Origin: Chinchilla lanigera
Lineage: Eukaryota; Chordata; Mammalia; Rodentia; Chinchillidae
Direction of reading: 5' to 3'
NCBI RefSeq assembly: GCF_000276665.1
Contig: NW_004955404.1
Coordinates: 34,434,160 to 34,498,159 of the forward strand
DNA: 64,000 nucleotides
In this document: positions 46,471 through 58,103 of the stretch, in pieces
How the letters are laid out: every line of letters begins with the position of its first letter
How positions within the stretch are numbered: the stretch's first letter is position 1
Made by a program: the position numbers and the translations under genes
The notes under the pieces: generated by a model
What the model saw: the letters and a program-made list of their open reading frames with translations, nothing else
Database searches by the model: none
What the model was told of the DNA's origin: nothing

Positions 46471-48959
46471 GCCTGATTATCTAGACTCTAAAACTGTAGT
46501 TTCTGTATGTGTGAGGCAGTGCATTAAAGGAGGGGAGAAAACTGAGGAAAAGTACCTTGTCGTTAGAATCTGTTGATGAGTGGAGGGTAATAATAGGCTA
46601 AATGTGTATGTGTGTAGGGGGGAAATTTATATAAAGCTCCAGAGGCAATCCTGTCTTGCTTTCTTCCGCTAGTTTAAAACCCTCTACCTTGTGGAAAGAG
46701 CTCCAGATATACCTTATTCTCATTTGAGTTTGGTATAAATCCTACTTGTCTATGGGAGATCCTAGGAGCAGAGTTACTTTTACAATTGTTTATGCTAATA
46801 TTAAACATAGCAGAGAATATCTAAGGTGACAGAAGCTTCTCCACTTTGCTGCGAATGAGCATGACCTTCGGAGCTCAAAAAGACTAATTTTAACAAGGGA
46901 TTATGGAAGAGAAAATGCAGTTATATTGAAGGATAGAGGTCCATGGTACAAAAATCAGGGAAAATGGCTGTAAGTTATTTCATGAAAAATGCAATTTAAC
47001 TATAAGAATGCATTTAGTTCACAGTAAATATTTGTTGAATTTGAACTCAGTTATTAGTGAGAGGTTCAATTTATACACAAGAGCTTTCCAGTCAAGGTGT
47101 AGCAAAGTTGTGAATTCACCTAGAAGAGAGAGGGAGAGAATCCAAGGCCCAGCTGGGCCCATAGTCTAGGACATCGAATCAGCTAGGTCTTTAATGGAAG
47201 TTCAGAGTGCTGCACCTCAATTGCAAGTCCCTAGAATCAGAATGTGCATTTTAAAAAGATCCACAGATGATTCACTTGCACATTGAAATCTTAAAAAAAA
47301 ACAAAACCCAGCTAAATTAATTTTCTGTCTCTCTGCTTTTGTGAGTAAAAAGAGAAGGCTTTTTAAATGGGCCACTTACAGGTCCAGTAGGGGCCGAACT
47401 GGGTGAAAGCCTACTCCTTGATTAGAAGCATCAGTGTTAATTAATTCCCCAGGTTGGCTCAAGATAGTCCTTCCAGGTTTTTCACTGCCAACAGCTGCTA
47501 GGAGGAATGCTACACCAGGCGACGCAGAGAGTCTTTCAAAAGGGAGCAATGACGTTTTCTGTGTGGTAGAGTGTTTCATCAATTAGGAAACAGGACCCTG
47601 CTCTTTCTAAGAAACAGAAATACTGGTTCCTTAGTAAAATTCCTTTTCACTTCTCAGGAGCTGGATTGCAATTCTAAGTAACTTGGCTTCCTTCCCAGTG
47701 TCTCTCCAGTATTTCTGAATGCACGCTGCCAGACACTATGACCCACAGGATCATGTTGCCTCTTTCTTTGAAAAAAGGTTTTGGAAAATAACAAAAGTCC
47801 ACTCTTTCATGGAAAGATGGCAGTGGAAGAAACTTAGAGAATGAAGTCTAGAGCAAGTACAGGCCAACCTGGCTGAACTTGTTTTGCTTAAGAGCTAATC
47901 AAATCTGTATCATCGTATAAACTTTTCTGCTTGCTTGGCCTTGTTTTAAAAACAATACCTTCTAGCTGTTGGGAGTAAATCCAATATTACACAACACAAA
48001 GATGAATCTTTTTAAAAAGATTGCTCAGTATGAACATAAACAGTGGAATTAAGCTTCCAACACTAAGCATTTTCATCCTGAAGAATTGCTCAATTATTTT
48101 TCTGTAGTAGTCATAATTTTAATTAAAATATTTTAGTCAGGGTATGCTTAGAGACAGGGGTAGAGAGCCATGCTGGACAAATGTACAGGAGTGACCAGGT
48201 GACAAACAGCCACGCTGTTTCATGCTTTGTTGAGATGAAAAATACTACAAAAATGAAAGCATATTTGTGGTCTTTCGACTTTAGAGAGTTATCTAGATCA
48301 AGGCTTTACTTGATCTAGATAATAGATCAAGATAATGGGAATGGGATTTGTCATATATTTTTCAAAAATATTTTCTGAAAGAAAAACATTTTAAAAACCG
48401 AGCAATTGTTATTGAAAATAACTGATTTTATTTAGTGCTATTTCTGGAAATACTAAAATTATATTTACATATCAAATCTGACTATCTGCTTAGTAAACTA
48501 GAAAGAAGATATATTTTGAAAATGGTTTTATTATTGTATCTTGTATATTTTATCTTTATGAGGCTGTGAGAAAAAGTGTGTAATGTACTTGGTAGAGTAT
48601 ATGATCATTAAAATGTCACTACTACTATTTGATCACTCTCAATATACAATGTACACAAGTATACAGAAGCTAATTAAGAGCTATAGGAAGTTCTATATTG
48701 TTATGGTTTCTGATGAAGGTAGTAGATAATATATTTGTGATATAATATTTCAATAACTTCTCTTAGACCTGTGGAAAAAAATTTTTAAATAAAGAAACAG
48801 AAATGCCACATTAAGAACTAAATAAAACTGACTTTAAGTTGAAATGTAGTTCAGAATTATACAGTGTTCATTCTGGTTATATTTAATGGAATGTAACTCA
48901 ATATCATACAAAGATGATTCTGCAGTTCTGTAGAGTACTCTACCAATATATGATTAACA
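46471..48959. other. Unique AT-rich sequence
   Basis: No gene. Contains the perfect inverted repeat at 48289-48322. Confidence 0.5.
48289..48322. repeat. Perfect 14-bp inverted repeat with 6-nt loop
   Basis: TTATCTAGATCAAG (48289-48302), loop GCTTTA, exact reverse complement (48309-48322). A partial third copy (tagatcaagat) follows at 48323-48333. Strong hairpin potential; outside any recognised repeat. Confidence 0.9.
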
Positions 48960-49170
48960 TTTTGAACATATTCTATGCACTAGATACAGATTACATAGGT
49001 GAACTCATATGATCGCCACAAGAACACTGTGAGCTAGTTATTTGTTTTACAGATAAGGAAACTAAAGTACAAGGAAGATTTTTTTTTCAAGTTTCTAGAT
49101 AGGGCAGTTTTCTAAACCAAATAATGAGCTCTAGATTTTGTCCTTAACCACCATACTAGGCCACTTAAAC
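48960..49170 (+). mobile_element. MIR SINE
   Basis: 'attctatgcactagatacag', 'cacaagaacactgtgagcta', 'ttttacagataaggaaacta' in MIR order. Confidence 0.7.
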
Positions 49171-49375
49171 AATACTAGGTGATGAACAATAAAAAAACCC
49201 TATCAATTAATTAGTCACTATCACAAATGAGTAAACTGAGACCATGTATATCTTAATATTTATTTAAGGTTGATGTATTTAGTGGAATTAAATAAGTCTG
49301 TTCCTAGTTAACATACGTGACTTTCTCCCCTTCTATCCTTTTCATTCTGATTTCAGTTTTGGTGATGATATTCTT

Positions 49376-49479
49376 TTTTTTTTTTTTTTTTGGTTTTTCT
49401 CCGGTACCGGGAACCGAACTCACGACCTTGCGCTTGCCAGGCAGGCGCTTTTGCCGCTGAGCTAAATCCCCAGCCCCCA
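49376..49479 (-). mobile_element. ID-type SINE, young
   Basis: Antisense full-length ID with T tail at its low-coordinate end, intact B box and A box. A perfect 15-bp TSD, ggtgatgatattctt, lies at 49361-49375 and 49480-49494. Confidence 0.95.
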
Positions 49480-49499
49480 GGTGATGATATTCTTGCTGT

Positions 49500-49895
49500 A
49501 TTTCTGTTGTCTGCATGTGTGTCCGTTAGTCTTGGTCACCAGTTTGACTGGATTAAGTCTCCTGCAGAGGAGATCTGATTGTGAGTGTTAACCCAATGAT
49601 GTGTTCATAGCTGGATCTGAATGGGCTCTTAGGAGGTGGGGCCTGGTTAGAGGGAATGGGCCCTGGAGAGCTGTGGCTTTGGGGACTATACCTGGTCCCT
49701 GACCTCTTCCTCTTAGGGTCTTCTCTTGCTCTCTGCTTCCTAGATGTCATGAGTTGAGCGGCTTCCACATTGCAATTTCTGCCTTGGAGCCAGCTAACAG
49801 TGCATGACACCTCTGAAATTATGAGTCAAAATAAACCTCTTTAAGTTGCCGAGGTCAAGCATTTTTGGTCCCAGTAACAAAAAGCTAATAGAGCA
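49500..49895 (+). mobile_element. MaLR-type LTR
   Basis: 'ttaggaggtggggcctggtt', 'gagtcaaaataaacctcttt', 'gtaacaaaaagctaatagag': polyadenylation-type AATAAA and MaLR 3' end. Solo LTR. Confidence 0.72.
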
Positions 49896-50039
49896 TGCTA
49901 CTACTTCAGTAGCATTCTCAGTTATAACCTCTGGGTATGACTTATGGTGCTCTGTGATCCTGGAACTACTCCATGGGCTGACCTCCTCCTGGCTCCCAGG
50001 TGCCTGTTTTGGCTCCTTAACTTGGCTACTGAGGTTTCC

Positions 50040-50515
50040 CTCTTAACATACTGTTTTTGGGTTCAACCTCCAAAAAGAAGTGTTGAAGCCCTAGTCTCCA
50101 GCACCTCGTAATGTGGCTTTTTTTGGAAATAGGATCATTCTGGATGTAACTAGTTAATGTGAAATCATACTAGAATACGGAGGGTCATTAGTATAATATG
50201 GATGGTGTCCTTGTAAGGACAGGAAACAGAACATAGAGACACAGAGGAACAGGATCATTTGATGGCAGAGGAAGAGACTGGGGTCATACAGCTGCCAAGC
50301 CAAGCAAGGCCAAAGATTGACAATCACCACCAGAAGCCAGGGACAGGTACAGAAGTATTCTACTCAGTGTCTCAGAGGGGCCATGTCCTGCTAACACCTT
50401 CATTTTGGACTTTTAGTCTCCAGAATTGTGAGAGAAAGCATTTCAGTTGGGTTAGGCTCTCCAGGTGATGTACTGTAATGATGCCCTTAGAAAATAATAC
50501 AGATATACCCAAACA
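50040..50515 (+). mobile_element. MLT1/MST-type MaLR LTR
   Basis: 'ttgaagccctagtctccagc', 'ggtgtccttgtaaggacagg', 'ctccagaattgtgagagaaa', 'agaaaataatacag' in MLT1/MST order. About 145 bp after the previous LTR; more diverged. Confidence 0.75.
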
Positions 50516-50758
50516 TTTTTGCTTTCACCCCTGAATGCCTCCTAGCCCAGCCGTAATATTTTGTCCCTTTGAATCTAGGATCTCAGAATTTTCCAAAATT
50601 AGCTAAACACAGATCTAACTTAAGTGCAAGGCAATCTAAATACAACTCTTCCTATCTTTCTAGGTAATGTAGTTCACTCTGAACAAGTTCTGTCAGAGAG
50701 GAAGTTTCCTCACATGTTCCTAATCTAAAGGAGCAACTGTGATGTCAAGAGTTTCAGG

Positions 50759-50968
50759 ATGGGATGTGAGGGAGATCTGGCTGCGACATCTGTCATCCCA
50801 TTGATCACCAGGGTTGATTCAGATGATCTGGCTGACTAGATGGGTGTCGCTCCTGAAGCTGCATGCTTGGTCGAAGAGGAAGACCTCCCCCTTAGAGGAG
50901 GATCAGTCCTCCGTCAAGGGTATACGAGTAGCTGCTGCGCTCCCCTGCTAGAACCTCCAAACAAGCTC
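50759..50968 (+). pseudogene. RN7SKP: 7SK RNA pseudogene, 3'-truncated
   Basis: 7SK is the pol III RNA that sequesters P-TEFb with HEXIM. This copy starts with the 7SK 5' end (ggatgtgag at 50762) and keeps 'gatctggctgcgacatctgt', 'ccagggttgattc', 'ggtcgaagaggaagacc', 'tcaagggtatacgagtagct' and 'tgctagaacctccaaacaag'. About 30 nt are missing between the 'gggtgtc' and 'gaagctgc' blocks. Three bases are gained at 'gctgctgcgc'. Homology stops near 7SK nucleotide 240 of about 331, so the last stem-loops are absent. There is no poly-A. A 14-bp TSD with one mismatch (tcaagagtttcagg / tcaagaatttcagg) lies at 50745-50758 and 50969-50982. It is not expected to function. Confidence 0.93.
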
Positions 50969-50982
50969 TCAAGAATTTCAGG

Positions 50983-51438
50983 CTGGTGGAAGAGGGCGGT
51001 GTCACAGCAGAGTAGGGAAAGAAATGTCTTGGAGCTGACAGGATGGCCATTAGGTCCCGCATTGTTCCTGTAGGTTCACATGGCCCACCTGCGATGCTCT
51101 TCCTTGGCTCTCATTTTGATTAAATACCAGGATCAAAGATGAGCTACATGAACTTCCAAAGTCTTACATAGCTGCAGGCCTGGGTCACTACCAGGCGCTA
51201 CACTTCTTACCCAACACAATCTTCAGCATACACACTGTCGACACTTTGAATACCTACCTGGTTCTCTCCCTCCGTCTCTAACTTTAGCCGCACTAACTTT
51301 TATTCTTTTATTAATCACCAGATAGGCCCACAGTCTAGACACTGTCAATTCACAACTATTTCCAAGATGTTAAATTGTAAAGTAATCTGTCCCTCAAATT
51401 CTCCACACCCTCTCTCTCTCCATATATGTATTTCATTT

Positions 51439-51441
<3 letters not shown>
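50983..51441. other. Unique sequence
   Basis: No gene; a 77-codon frame (50840-51073) starts inside the 7SK copy and is an artefact. Confidence 0.5.

Positions 51442-51485
<44 letters not shown>
51442..51485. repeat. (AC)22 microsatellite
   Basis: Forty-four uninterrupted bases of AC. Confidence 0.97.
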
Positions 51486-51487
<2 letters not shown>

Positions 51488-52400
51488 CTTATACTACCCT
51501 TAGTTTCAGTCCTCCACCTACTTCCCATAGTGTTGAATGTCATCTGCATCCCTACCGTTCTCTTTGTCACTGGCTCATGGCCAGCATTTCCAGAGAGCTT
51601 CCACCCCCATTCATGGGGCCATTGCTTCCTCAACTTTAGACTGGCATTTTCCCTGTCTGTTCCCAACTTTGTTTTTCTGCCCATGCTTTCAGGCAGTGGT
51701 TAGTTTCTAGCAAAAGGCAATTCATTATTTCCAATATAAATATATTTGTTTGACTAAAACTGTGTACTTATGCTGCAGATTCCTTTACCTTGTGGCTTGA
51801 TTCCTAGTTAAACTCCTACAAGAATCTGAGTCAACCTGTAGATTGTGCCTGAAGACACAAATTCATTGTGCCATACACACATACACCCACCACCACCTAT
51901 GACCTTGTGTAGCTGATGGTTTGGTTTGAGCATCTTAAATTTCCCTATTTTTTGTATTAAAGATTTTTAAAAATATATAGGCATATGCCATGCTGACTTG
52001 CTGACAGAGTGAAAGGGACTCTGAGGAAATAGAGCTCCTCATATTTTAATCCAAGTAGTTTAGACAAATCTAGAGGTGAGGAAGCTGAAATAATGATGGC
52101 CACATGCATTTTAAGCATCTCTTTTTCACCCAAACAGTGCTGTTACGAGTTCTGAAGAACAATAAGCAAAAGCAAAGATGGGCAAAGTAACAGCGCTTCG
52201 CAGGTCCTCGGATGCGTCTGTCCCAATTTCACCCCGGATGGCTGGCAGTCATTTTGCGGGCACCCACCATGCGGATAGGACTCACGCCAGGAAATTTAAA
52301 AATCGGGTTTTAAAAGCTTAATGTTAGAGTGTGAGTTCTCAAAGGGAGCTTAGCACATCTTTTCCAAGACCCGCCTCCTTCTTAATTAAAAAAGGAGTGT
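51486..52400. other. Unique sequence with a CpG-rich patch
   Basis: Between 52193 and 52305 there are nine CpG dinucleotides in about 113 bases, far denser than elsewhere in this window. No open frame or repeat explains it. The rest is ordinary. Confidence 0.55.
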
Positions 52401-52404
52401 TTAT

Positions 52405-52560
52405 TTATCTATCTATTTATTTATTTTATTTTAATACAATACAGTTTTACAGTACTGGCAGCCAAAGACAGCACCTGAATTCTTACCTCATCCTGCCTGG
52501 GATTCCAGATGCCACCGCTGGCCTGAATTTTTCTTAAAGTGAAAAACATTGGATAATTCT
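52405..52560 (-). mobile_element. Possible very old ID-like SINE with (TTTA)n tail
   Basis: A T/A-rich tract (52405-52435) precedes 'ttacagtactggcag', then 'cctgcctgggattccagatg' and 'ccaccgctggcc', which line up loosely with an antisense ID body. Weak match; could be coincidence. Confidence 0.3.
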
Positions 52561-52606
52561 TAGTTCCCCCAGTACTTTCAAAAGAATTATTAAATCCCCC
52601 TTCACT

Positions 52607-52608
52607 CA

Positions 52609-52649
<41 letters not shown>
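52607..52649. repeat. (AC)n microsatellite
   Basis: AC repeat with one AT interruption (acatac) near its start. Confidence 0.95.
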
Positions 52650-52651
<2 letters not shown>

Positions 52652-53224
52652 CAGGTTGTGAGTACTAAGAGTTGAAAGGTTGATAGTTGGATTAAAAGAT
52701 AGAACTCTCGTTTCCTTTTGTTTCTTAGTTATTTTACATACTTCAGAAAGGAGAACCAAAATCATTAGGTATCCTCTCTAGCAACAGAGCAGGATCAACT
52801 AAAAACATGAGAATCAGTTCTGAATTATGGCTCAAAATGTATAATCACTGTTATTGAAAACTCAAAAGATTCAAGCAGCATATAAATTATAAGACAACTT
52901 GTAAAGTGGGAGATAATAAAAGTATATCTAATCTTATTGCCCACAGGAATAATTTGTTCTGAGTAGTAATAAAAGAGGTGTTTTTATTCACTTACAAAGC
53001 CTTGCCTGGTATAAAACCACTTCCTTATTTCCTTATCTGTGCATTTAATGAAGGTATTATATCATTATAAGAACATGTGTAGAAAAATTCTGCTTAGGCC
53101 ATTTTGTAATGTCAGATATATTTTAAGCTTGAACATCATTAAAGAATGTTTAGATTAGACATTTATGAATTTCATGTTTACTTCATGTATGAACTGAACA
53201 TCAATTGATTTGTTAAATAATAAT
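52650..53224. other. AT-rich unique sequence
   Basis: Nothing recognised. Confidence 0.5.
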
Positions 53225-53450
53225 GGCTATCATTTATTAAGTACTTACTTAATTTGGACCCTCTGGGAAGCGCATTACATGTATTGATCATCTAATTCTT
53301 CAACAAATCTATGAAGAATTATTGTTAATTTCTTTGTTAGCAGATGAAGCAACCAAGACTTAAGCTAAATTTCCAAAGGAACTTAGCAACTGCTGGGATT
53401 TGAGCCAAGCTAGCCCATCTCAGGAGTCCACATTTTCAATGACGGTCTGA
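53225..53450 (+). mobile_element. MIR SINE
   Basis: 'catttattaagtacttactt', 'cgcattacatgtattgatca', 'agcagatgaagcaaccaaga', 'ctgggatttgagccaagcta': a nearly complete MIR, well ordered. Confidence 0.8.
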
Positions 53451-55084
53451 TCCTGCATCTTTGTATAATAGCTAGTTGAAGAGGTAAAGCAGTGAGTTTC
53501 CATTCAGTCACTTTCAGTTTTCTCCACATGAGCCCAGGGAACTGATTCACTTAATATTTTTCCCCCTGACTAAACTGATGGTATTTTTAACTCAACTGTT
53601 TGCTACCTGCAATCCAACTGAATCTTATACATGGTATTTCTCTCTTTTTAATCTCCCTTGTTTTTTTCTTAAATGCTATTAAGAACATTTGACAACTGAA
53701 ATTTTTAATTCTCTTCGGAATGTCGTGGTATAGTGTGAGTTATAAAAAATAATATAAAAATCTAATGACTAATCCAACATCTGACTTGGACTAGAACTTG
53801 AAGAAGTAGGAATGCATTTTTCAGCCACCTAGCTTTGCCAATAAACAATTGTTTTTCTGATCCACTTTTATTAGTCTACTGGTTTGACAGTACACTCACT
53901 GCTGAGAGAGCAGAATCCCAGAGAAACTTCTACCTCTGAATCATCAGTGAAGATCTTTGATTGCTATCAGATTCCCCTAGTGCCGGTAGATCTATCTTCA
54001 GGTTAATTGTAAGTCTTTCCTATTGTGCTGACTCCTCAAAATGGTCTATAATTTACATGTCTTTTGTGTTTATGTGAACGCTTTGAGAATACAGTAATCA
54101 GCATCTTGAACTTCTTAAATGCCTGTCGCTACAAATTTTATGACTCTTACAACCTCATAGGTGAAGAGTTTTCCAGTAGTTGAAAATTCAGCCAAATAAT
54201 ATCTTCCACATTCCCTTTTGTTGTCTAAAGCTCGTATTTATTTGGTAAGTAGTTAACTGTTTATTTCATTCTCTCAACTAAGGCTTAGATACTTATGAGC
54301 ACAGGTGTTACTTTGCGTTAGAGAGAATGGTCATTGACAGCTCAGTACGTACGGGCTAAACAAATTCATACAGGGAAACTCTGATGCTTGACACATACAT
54401 TGTGATCAATATATTTTTACTAAGACTTTATAATCAATGAAACTGAAATTATATTTTAGTAGACACATAATATAGTGGAGCTGGGGGACTTGTTTTTTAA
54501 AATAATGTGACTGAAAATTGTCGTTCATACTTGAACACTAATGCTTTAATTTTCCTACCAACTTAAAGTAATAATCTCCTGGATGCTTGCTATTTTGGGC
54601 TGGTATAATGTTTCCCAATTATCAGTATAATATTTTCCCATGTAATTTCATCATCGTTGTCACATATACCCCTATGCTTAGAAAAAGTAATTAGTGTTTA
54701 ATGAAAACAACTGGCTCATTAAGAAAGGCGAAAGTCCCTGTAAGGGAGTTTTGGGAAACATGGAAAGATTTTTAAATCTATCAGATTTGTGCACTGGCTC
54801 TAGGTTAGACTGCCTGTGTCATACATTTGTGTGATGGGGCATCCTCGCTGCTGCGCTAAGGGAGGATAGCGGAGCTGGGTGGGGACGAGAGGATGGAAGA
54901 GGGATAATTACTTACAAAGTGTAGAGAAATTTCATATCAGAAGTACTTGTATCCTAAACATAACATGGGTTAGAACATGTGTGCAAGGAAGCATAACTTT
55001 TCCTGATGCATTTATTATAATGGTGATTAATTCCTGAATTTCTTATATTAAAATAACTTCTTTTTTTTTTCTCTGATATGTGCA
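53451..55084. other. AT-rich unique sequence
   Basis: No gene or young repeat. A G-rich, CpG-containing segment at 54836-54900 is notable only against the AT-rich surroundings. Confidence 0.5.
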
Positions 55085-55400
55085 TTGGCTTACTAGCACG
55101 GCCATAACATAGACTGGATGGTTGAAATAGCAGAAATTTATTTTCTCACAATTCTGGAGATGACAAGAGCAAGGTAAAGGTGTTACCACAGTTCTCCAGC
55201 TCTTCTTCTGCACCGGTAGAAGGATATTTTCCACCTGGGCTTTTTTCTGAGCTCCAGTCATCTCTTCTCAGGAGAACCCCAGCCACGTCAGAAGAAAGCC
55301 CACGTATTTCATCCCCTTTAACCTTACTTCCCTCTTTAAAGATTTCATCTTCTAATATAGTAACATTCAGGGGTGCTGAGTGTACTGATTTTCACATGTG
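55085..55400 (-). mobile_element. MLT1/MST-type MaLR LTR
   Basis: Antisense hallmarks: 'cacggccataacatagactg', 'gcagaaatttattttctcac', 'aattctggagatgacaagag', then a run to 'acattcaggggtgctgagtg'. Solo, diverged. Confidence 0.68.
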
Positions 55401-56831
55401 CATTTGAGAAGGAAGCCAATTTTAGTCTGTAGTACTATTTAATATTTCTGTTAATTTTGTATATAGATTTTTCCTTGTAAATTCATGTTTCAGTAAACAT
55501 AACTCTGATTCACAGAAAATCCATTTTATATATAATAGATGCTTGAAATATTTGTTAGATTATGTTTATATTTGACATATATTCCCTGGCTTATTTTACA
55601 TATTTAACCCTGCTACTTTTATTTAGAGCAAATCTTCTACTCAAGCTCTCAAAGAAGTTACATTTCAGTACATTAGTATCAGCTAGCTTTTATGTCCTAA
55701 AATAAGATGTTTAATACCTAGTGAATTTTTAAATAAAATCATATGATACTCCCTCAATTCTAAAAACCATCTCAATATATTGAAAAATTAAATGAAATAG
55801 CTACATGCTATATGTTTATATGTGTGTGCCTTTGTGTGATTATTAGAAGGTGCCTGGATTTTTAAGTTCTTAGTTAAAAAATTAGCATATTTTTAGCTTA
55901 TCTTGTAATTAACTTTATATGTACAATAAGGATACTAATTTAAAAATGTTTGTTTTCATATGTTAACAATGAAATGATGACATTAAGTACCCCTGAAAAG
56001 CACAATGTAGAAAAGTAAACCTTAATATATACTTTAAAATTTTTGTCTTTTTTGTTCAATAAAATATTTGAACATTTTATGCAATGTTACATTTGAACAA
56101 TTTAAACTCCAGAAATAATAAATATGTTGTTGTAAACTTGTGCATTTGACACTTTCTAAAGAAATAGCCTATTGCTTTCAGCAGATCCTGAGAAATTTCT
56201 GTACAAGACATGCTACCTAAAATACCTCTTCTTTTCTGATTAATTTTTACCTCTTCCTTTAAAAAAGTGTTTATAAAACATTAATGGCCAATTTAACTTT
56301 AGTTTCCAGAGAGAGATTTCTGCTGCATCAGATCTTATATTTGCCACAATACAGTATTCCCTTTCCCAATACTTGTGCTTATTTCCCAGTGGGTCTCACC
56401 ATCTGCTATTGATGCCTGTCTGAAGTAGGAAATTCCTCCTCCAGCAATTCTTGTTCAAATATTACTCTTCAACACTACCACCTTCCCAGGTTACAAATTG
56501 TTCCCGTATAGTATATTTGTCCCCCAAAGTAAAATGTGCAGATAACTATCTTCAAAGATACTTAATGACCAAGTGCCTTTTAATCTGTTGAACCCAAAAG
56601 CAAAAAAGGAAGCATATTGCAAGCTTCAAATCCTAAAGAAGAAAGCAGCCTAGCATTTTACATAGCATGCATAGAATTTTCTTAAACAGTCACTTCAAAT
56701 TTTTTCATAAAACTCTATGGAAATTTATGTTGTTTCTGTGGAAACTGTGTAGGATTTGATCTTTTATATAGTAATGTGATTGTTTTCAGCTCTCATTTTT
56801 ACTACTGAATTATATATTTAAAATTCTAGAT
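55401..56831. other. AT-rich unique sequence
   Basis: No gene or repeat recognised. Confidence 0.5.
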
Positions 56832-57059
56832 ATGAAATACATCTTACTTTTTCTCCCTTATTTTATCACTGTGGTATTTGTCAATGTCTTTATTTTTGTG
56901 GATGCAGAAAGGGGAAATTTATCCTTTCAAGAACCACCAGAAAGGCCACGAAGATTACCTGATACCCTGTGGATATTTGCACGGACAAGACAGATACTTA
57001 ACCAACCATATAAAAAGTATTTTTTACTGTCATCCAGAAAGCATTATGTGCCAAAGTGA
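56832..57059 (+). other. Unconfirmed 75-codon open frame with signal-peptide-like start
   Basis: The frame opens with about 24 mostly hydrophobic residues (MKYILLFLPYFITVVFVNVF, then IFVDA), as a secretory signal would. A basic, proline-containing stretch (QEPPERPRRLPD) follows, and the frame ends at TGA. It has no cysteine and no known motif. A second overlapping frame (56878-57093) is almost as long, which argues that local composition, not selection, keeps stops away. Possible splice-acceptor-like sequences (ttgttttcag, near 56790, and aaaattctag, near 56829) lie upstream. I do not recognise it. It is most likely a chance frame, with a small chance of a lineage-specific exon. Confidence 0.15.
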
Positions 57060-57244
57060 ATCAGTATTTAAGGCATCATTTGAGAATTTATAAAAATGTA
57101 CAGTATGACTTTCAAATGAGATCTAAATTTGAACAAAACTAGCAAATTCCACCAGTTGATATAACCAAATAAATACTTTACAATTTATTTATTTCACTAG
57201 TACAAATAAAAGAATAATACTAATCACATATATATCAGCTACTG

Positions 57245-57480
57245 ATTACCACAATAATGCTTCATATCAAACAACCCCCAAACCTCAGCGACATATAAAA
57301 ACAAGTGCTACTGTTCAGGTGTTTGAGATCATCATGGAGTCTGTTTGGCTTTTCTGATCATGGCTGGGCTGTTCACCTCTTTGGGGATCCACTGGCCATT
57401 AGCCTGTGTAGGCTAGCTGAGGCGCTGAGAGGATAGGATGCTCCCCATTTCTGTCATTGTACAGAGGGCTAACTAGAGCA
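57245..57480. mobile_element. Probable ancient repeat, family unassigned
   Basis: 'gattaccacaataatgcttc' with 'aaacctcagcgacatataaa', then 'catggctgggctgttcacct', resembles a widespread mammalian repeat ('...accccaaaacttagtggctt...'). Too diverged to name. Confidence 0.4.
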
Positions 57481-58012
57481 TAAAAATTTACAGAAGTTTT
57501 CTATGAAAAGAAATAAGTGGATTTCCACTTCCATGACTATAGAGCCTATGTACTCTACCAAATACAACTAAAATCTCTGGAAATTGTATATAATGCAAAT
57601 AGAGATTAAAGTAGAGAAAGAAGGTAGACAGGCCTTTAAAATCTTAGGATCTGTAGAATGACACGATGTTAGTGTTCTGAATTTTATTTTTGTTCATACA
57701 TTTAGCTGAAGAGTCATCAACATAGAGACACCAATAGATGCAGGTAAATAAGAAGAAAAACCCAGTTAATGCCTTCTCTTTTTTAGCTAATGTACAATGG
57801 AAGGAGCAGTGTAGCAAGACAAAAACTTTTAGACCATAATTTTCAGCCAGTTAAATACCACAGAAAAACGCTATGGTCAGTTCTCAACCACAACATAAAG
57901 GGGATGAGGGAAACCTGGGCTTCATCCTTGAGAGCTGGTTATGAGGTTTCCAGATACCTCAGCCTGGGTAGCAAAAATGATGGCCAAGGAAGCACTTGGG
58001 AGTTTCATATCT

Positions 58013-58103
58013 ATTTTTTTTTTTTTCCGGTACCAGGAATCGAACTCATGACCTTGTGCTTGCCAGGCAGGCGCTGTGCTGCTGAGCTAAATCCCCAGCC
58101 CCA
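58013..58103 (-). mobile_element. ID-type SINE nested in old LINE
   Basis: Antisense ID: T run, 'ccggtaccaggaatcgaact', 'cttgccaggcaggcgctgtg', 'gctgagctaaatccccagcc'. 9-bp TSD atatctatt at 58007-58015 and 58104-58112. Confidence 0.93.

Noticed and set aside
50840..51073. 77-codon plus-strand frame
   Set aside because: Begins inside the 7SK pseudogene and has no protein similarity.
51433..51684. Frames rich in Thr-His or Val-Cys repeats
   Set aside because: Direct translation of the (AC)22 microsatellite on either strand.
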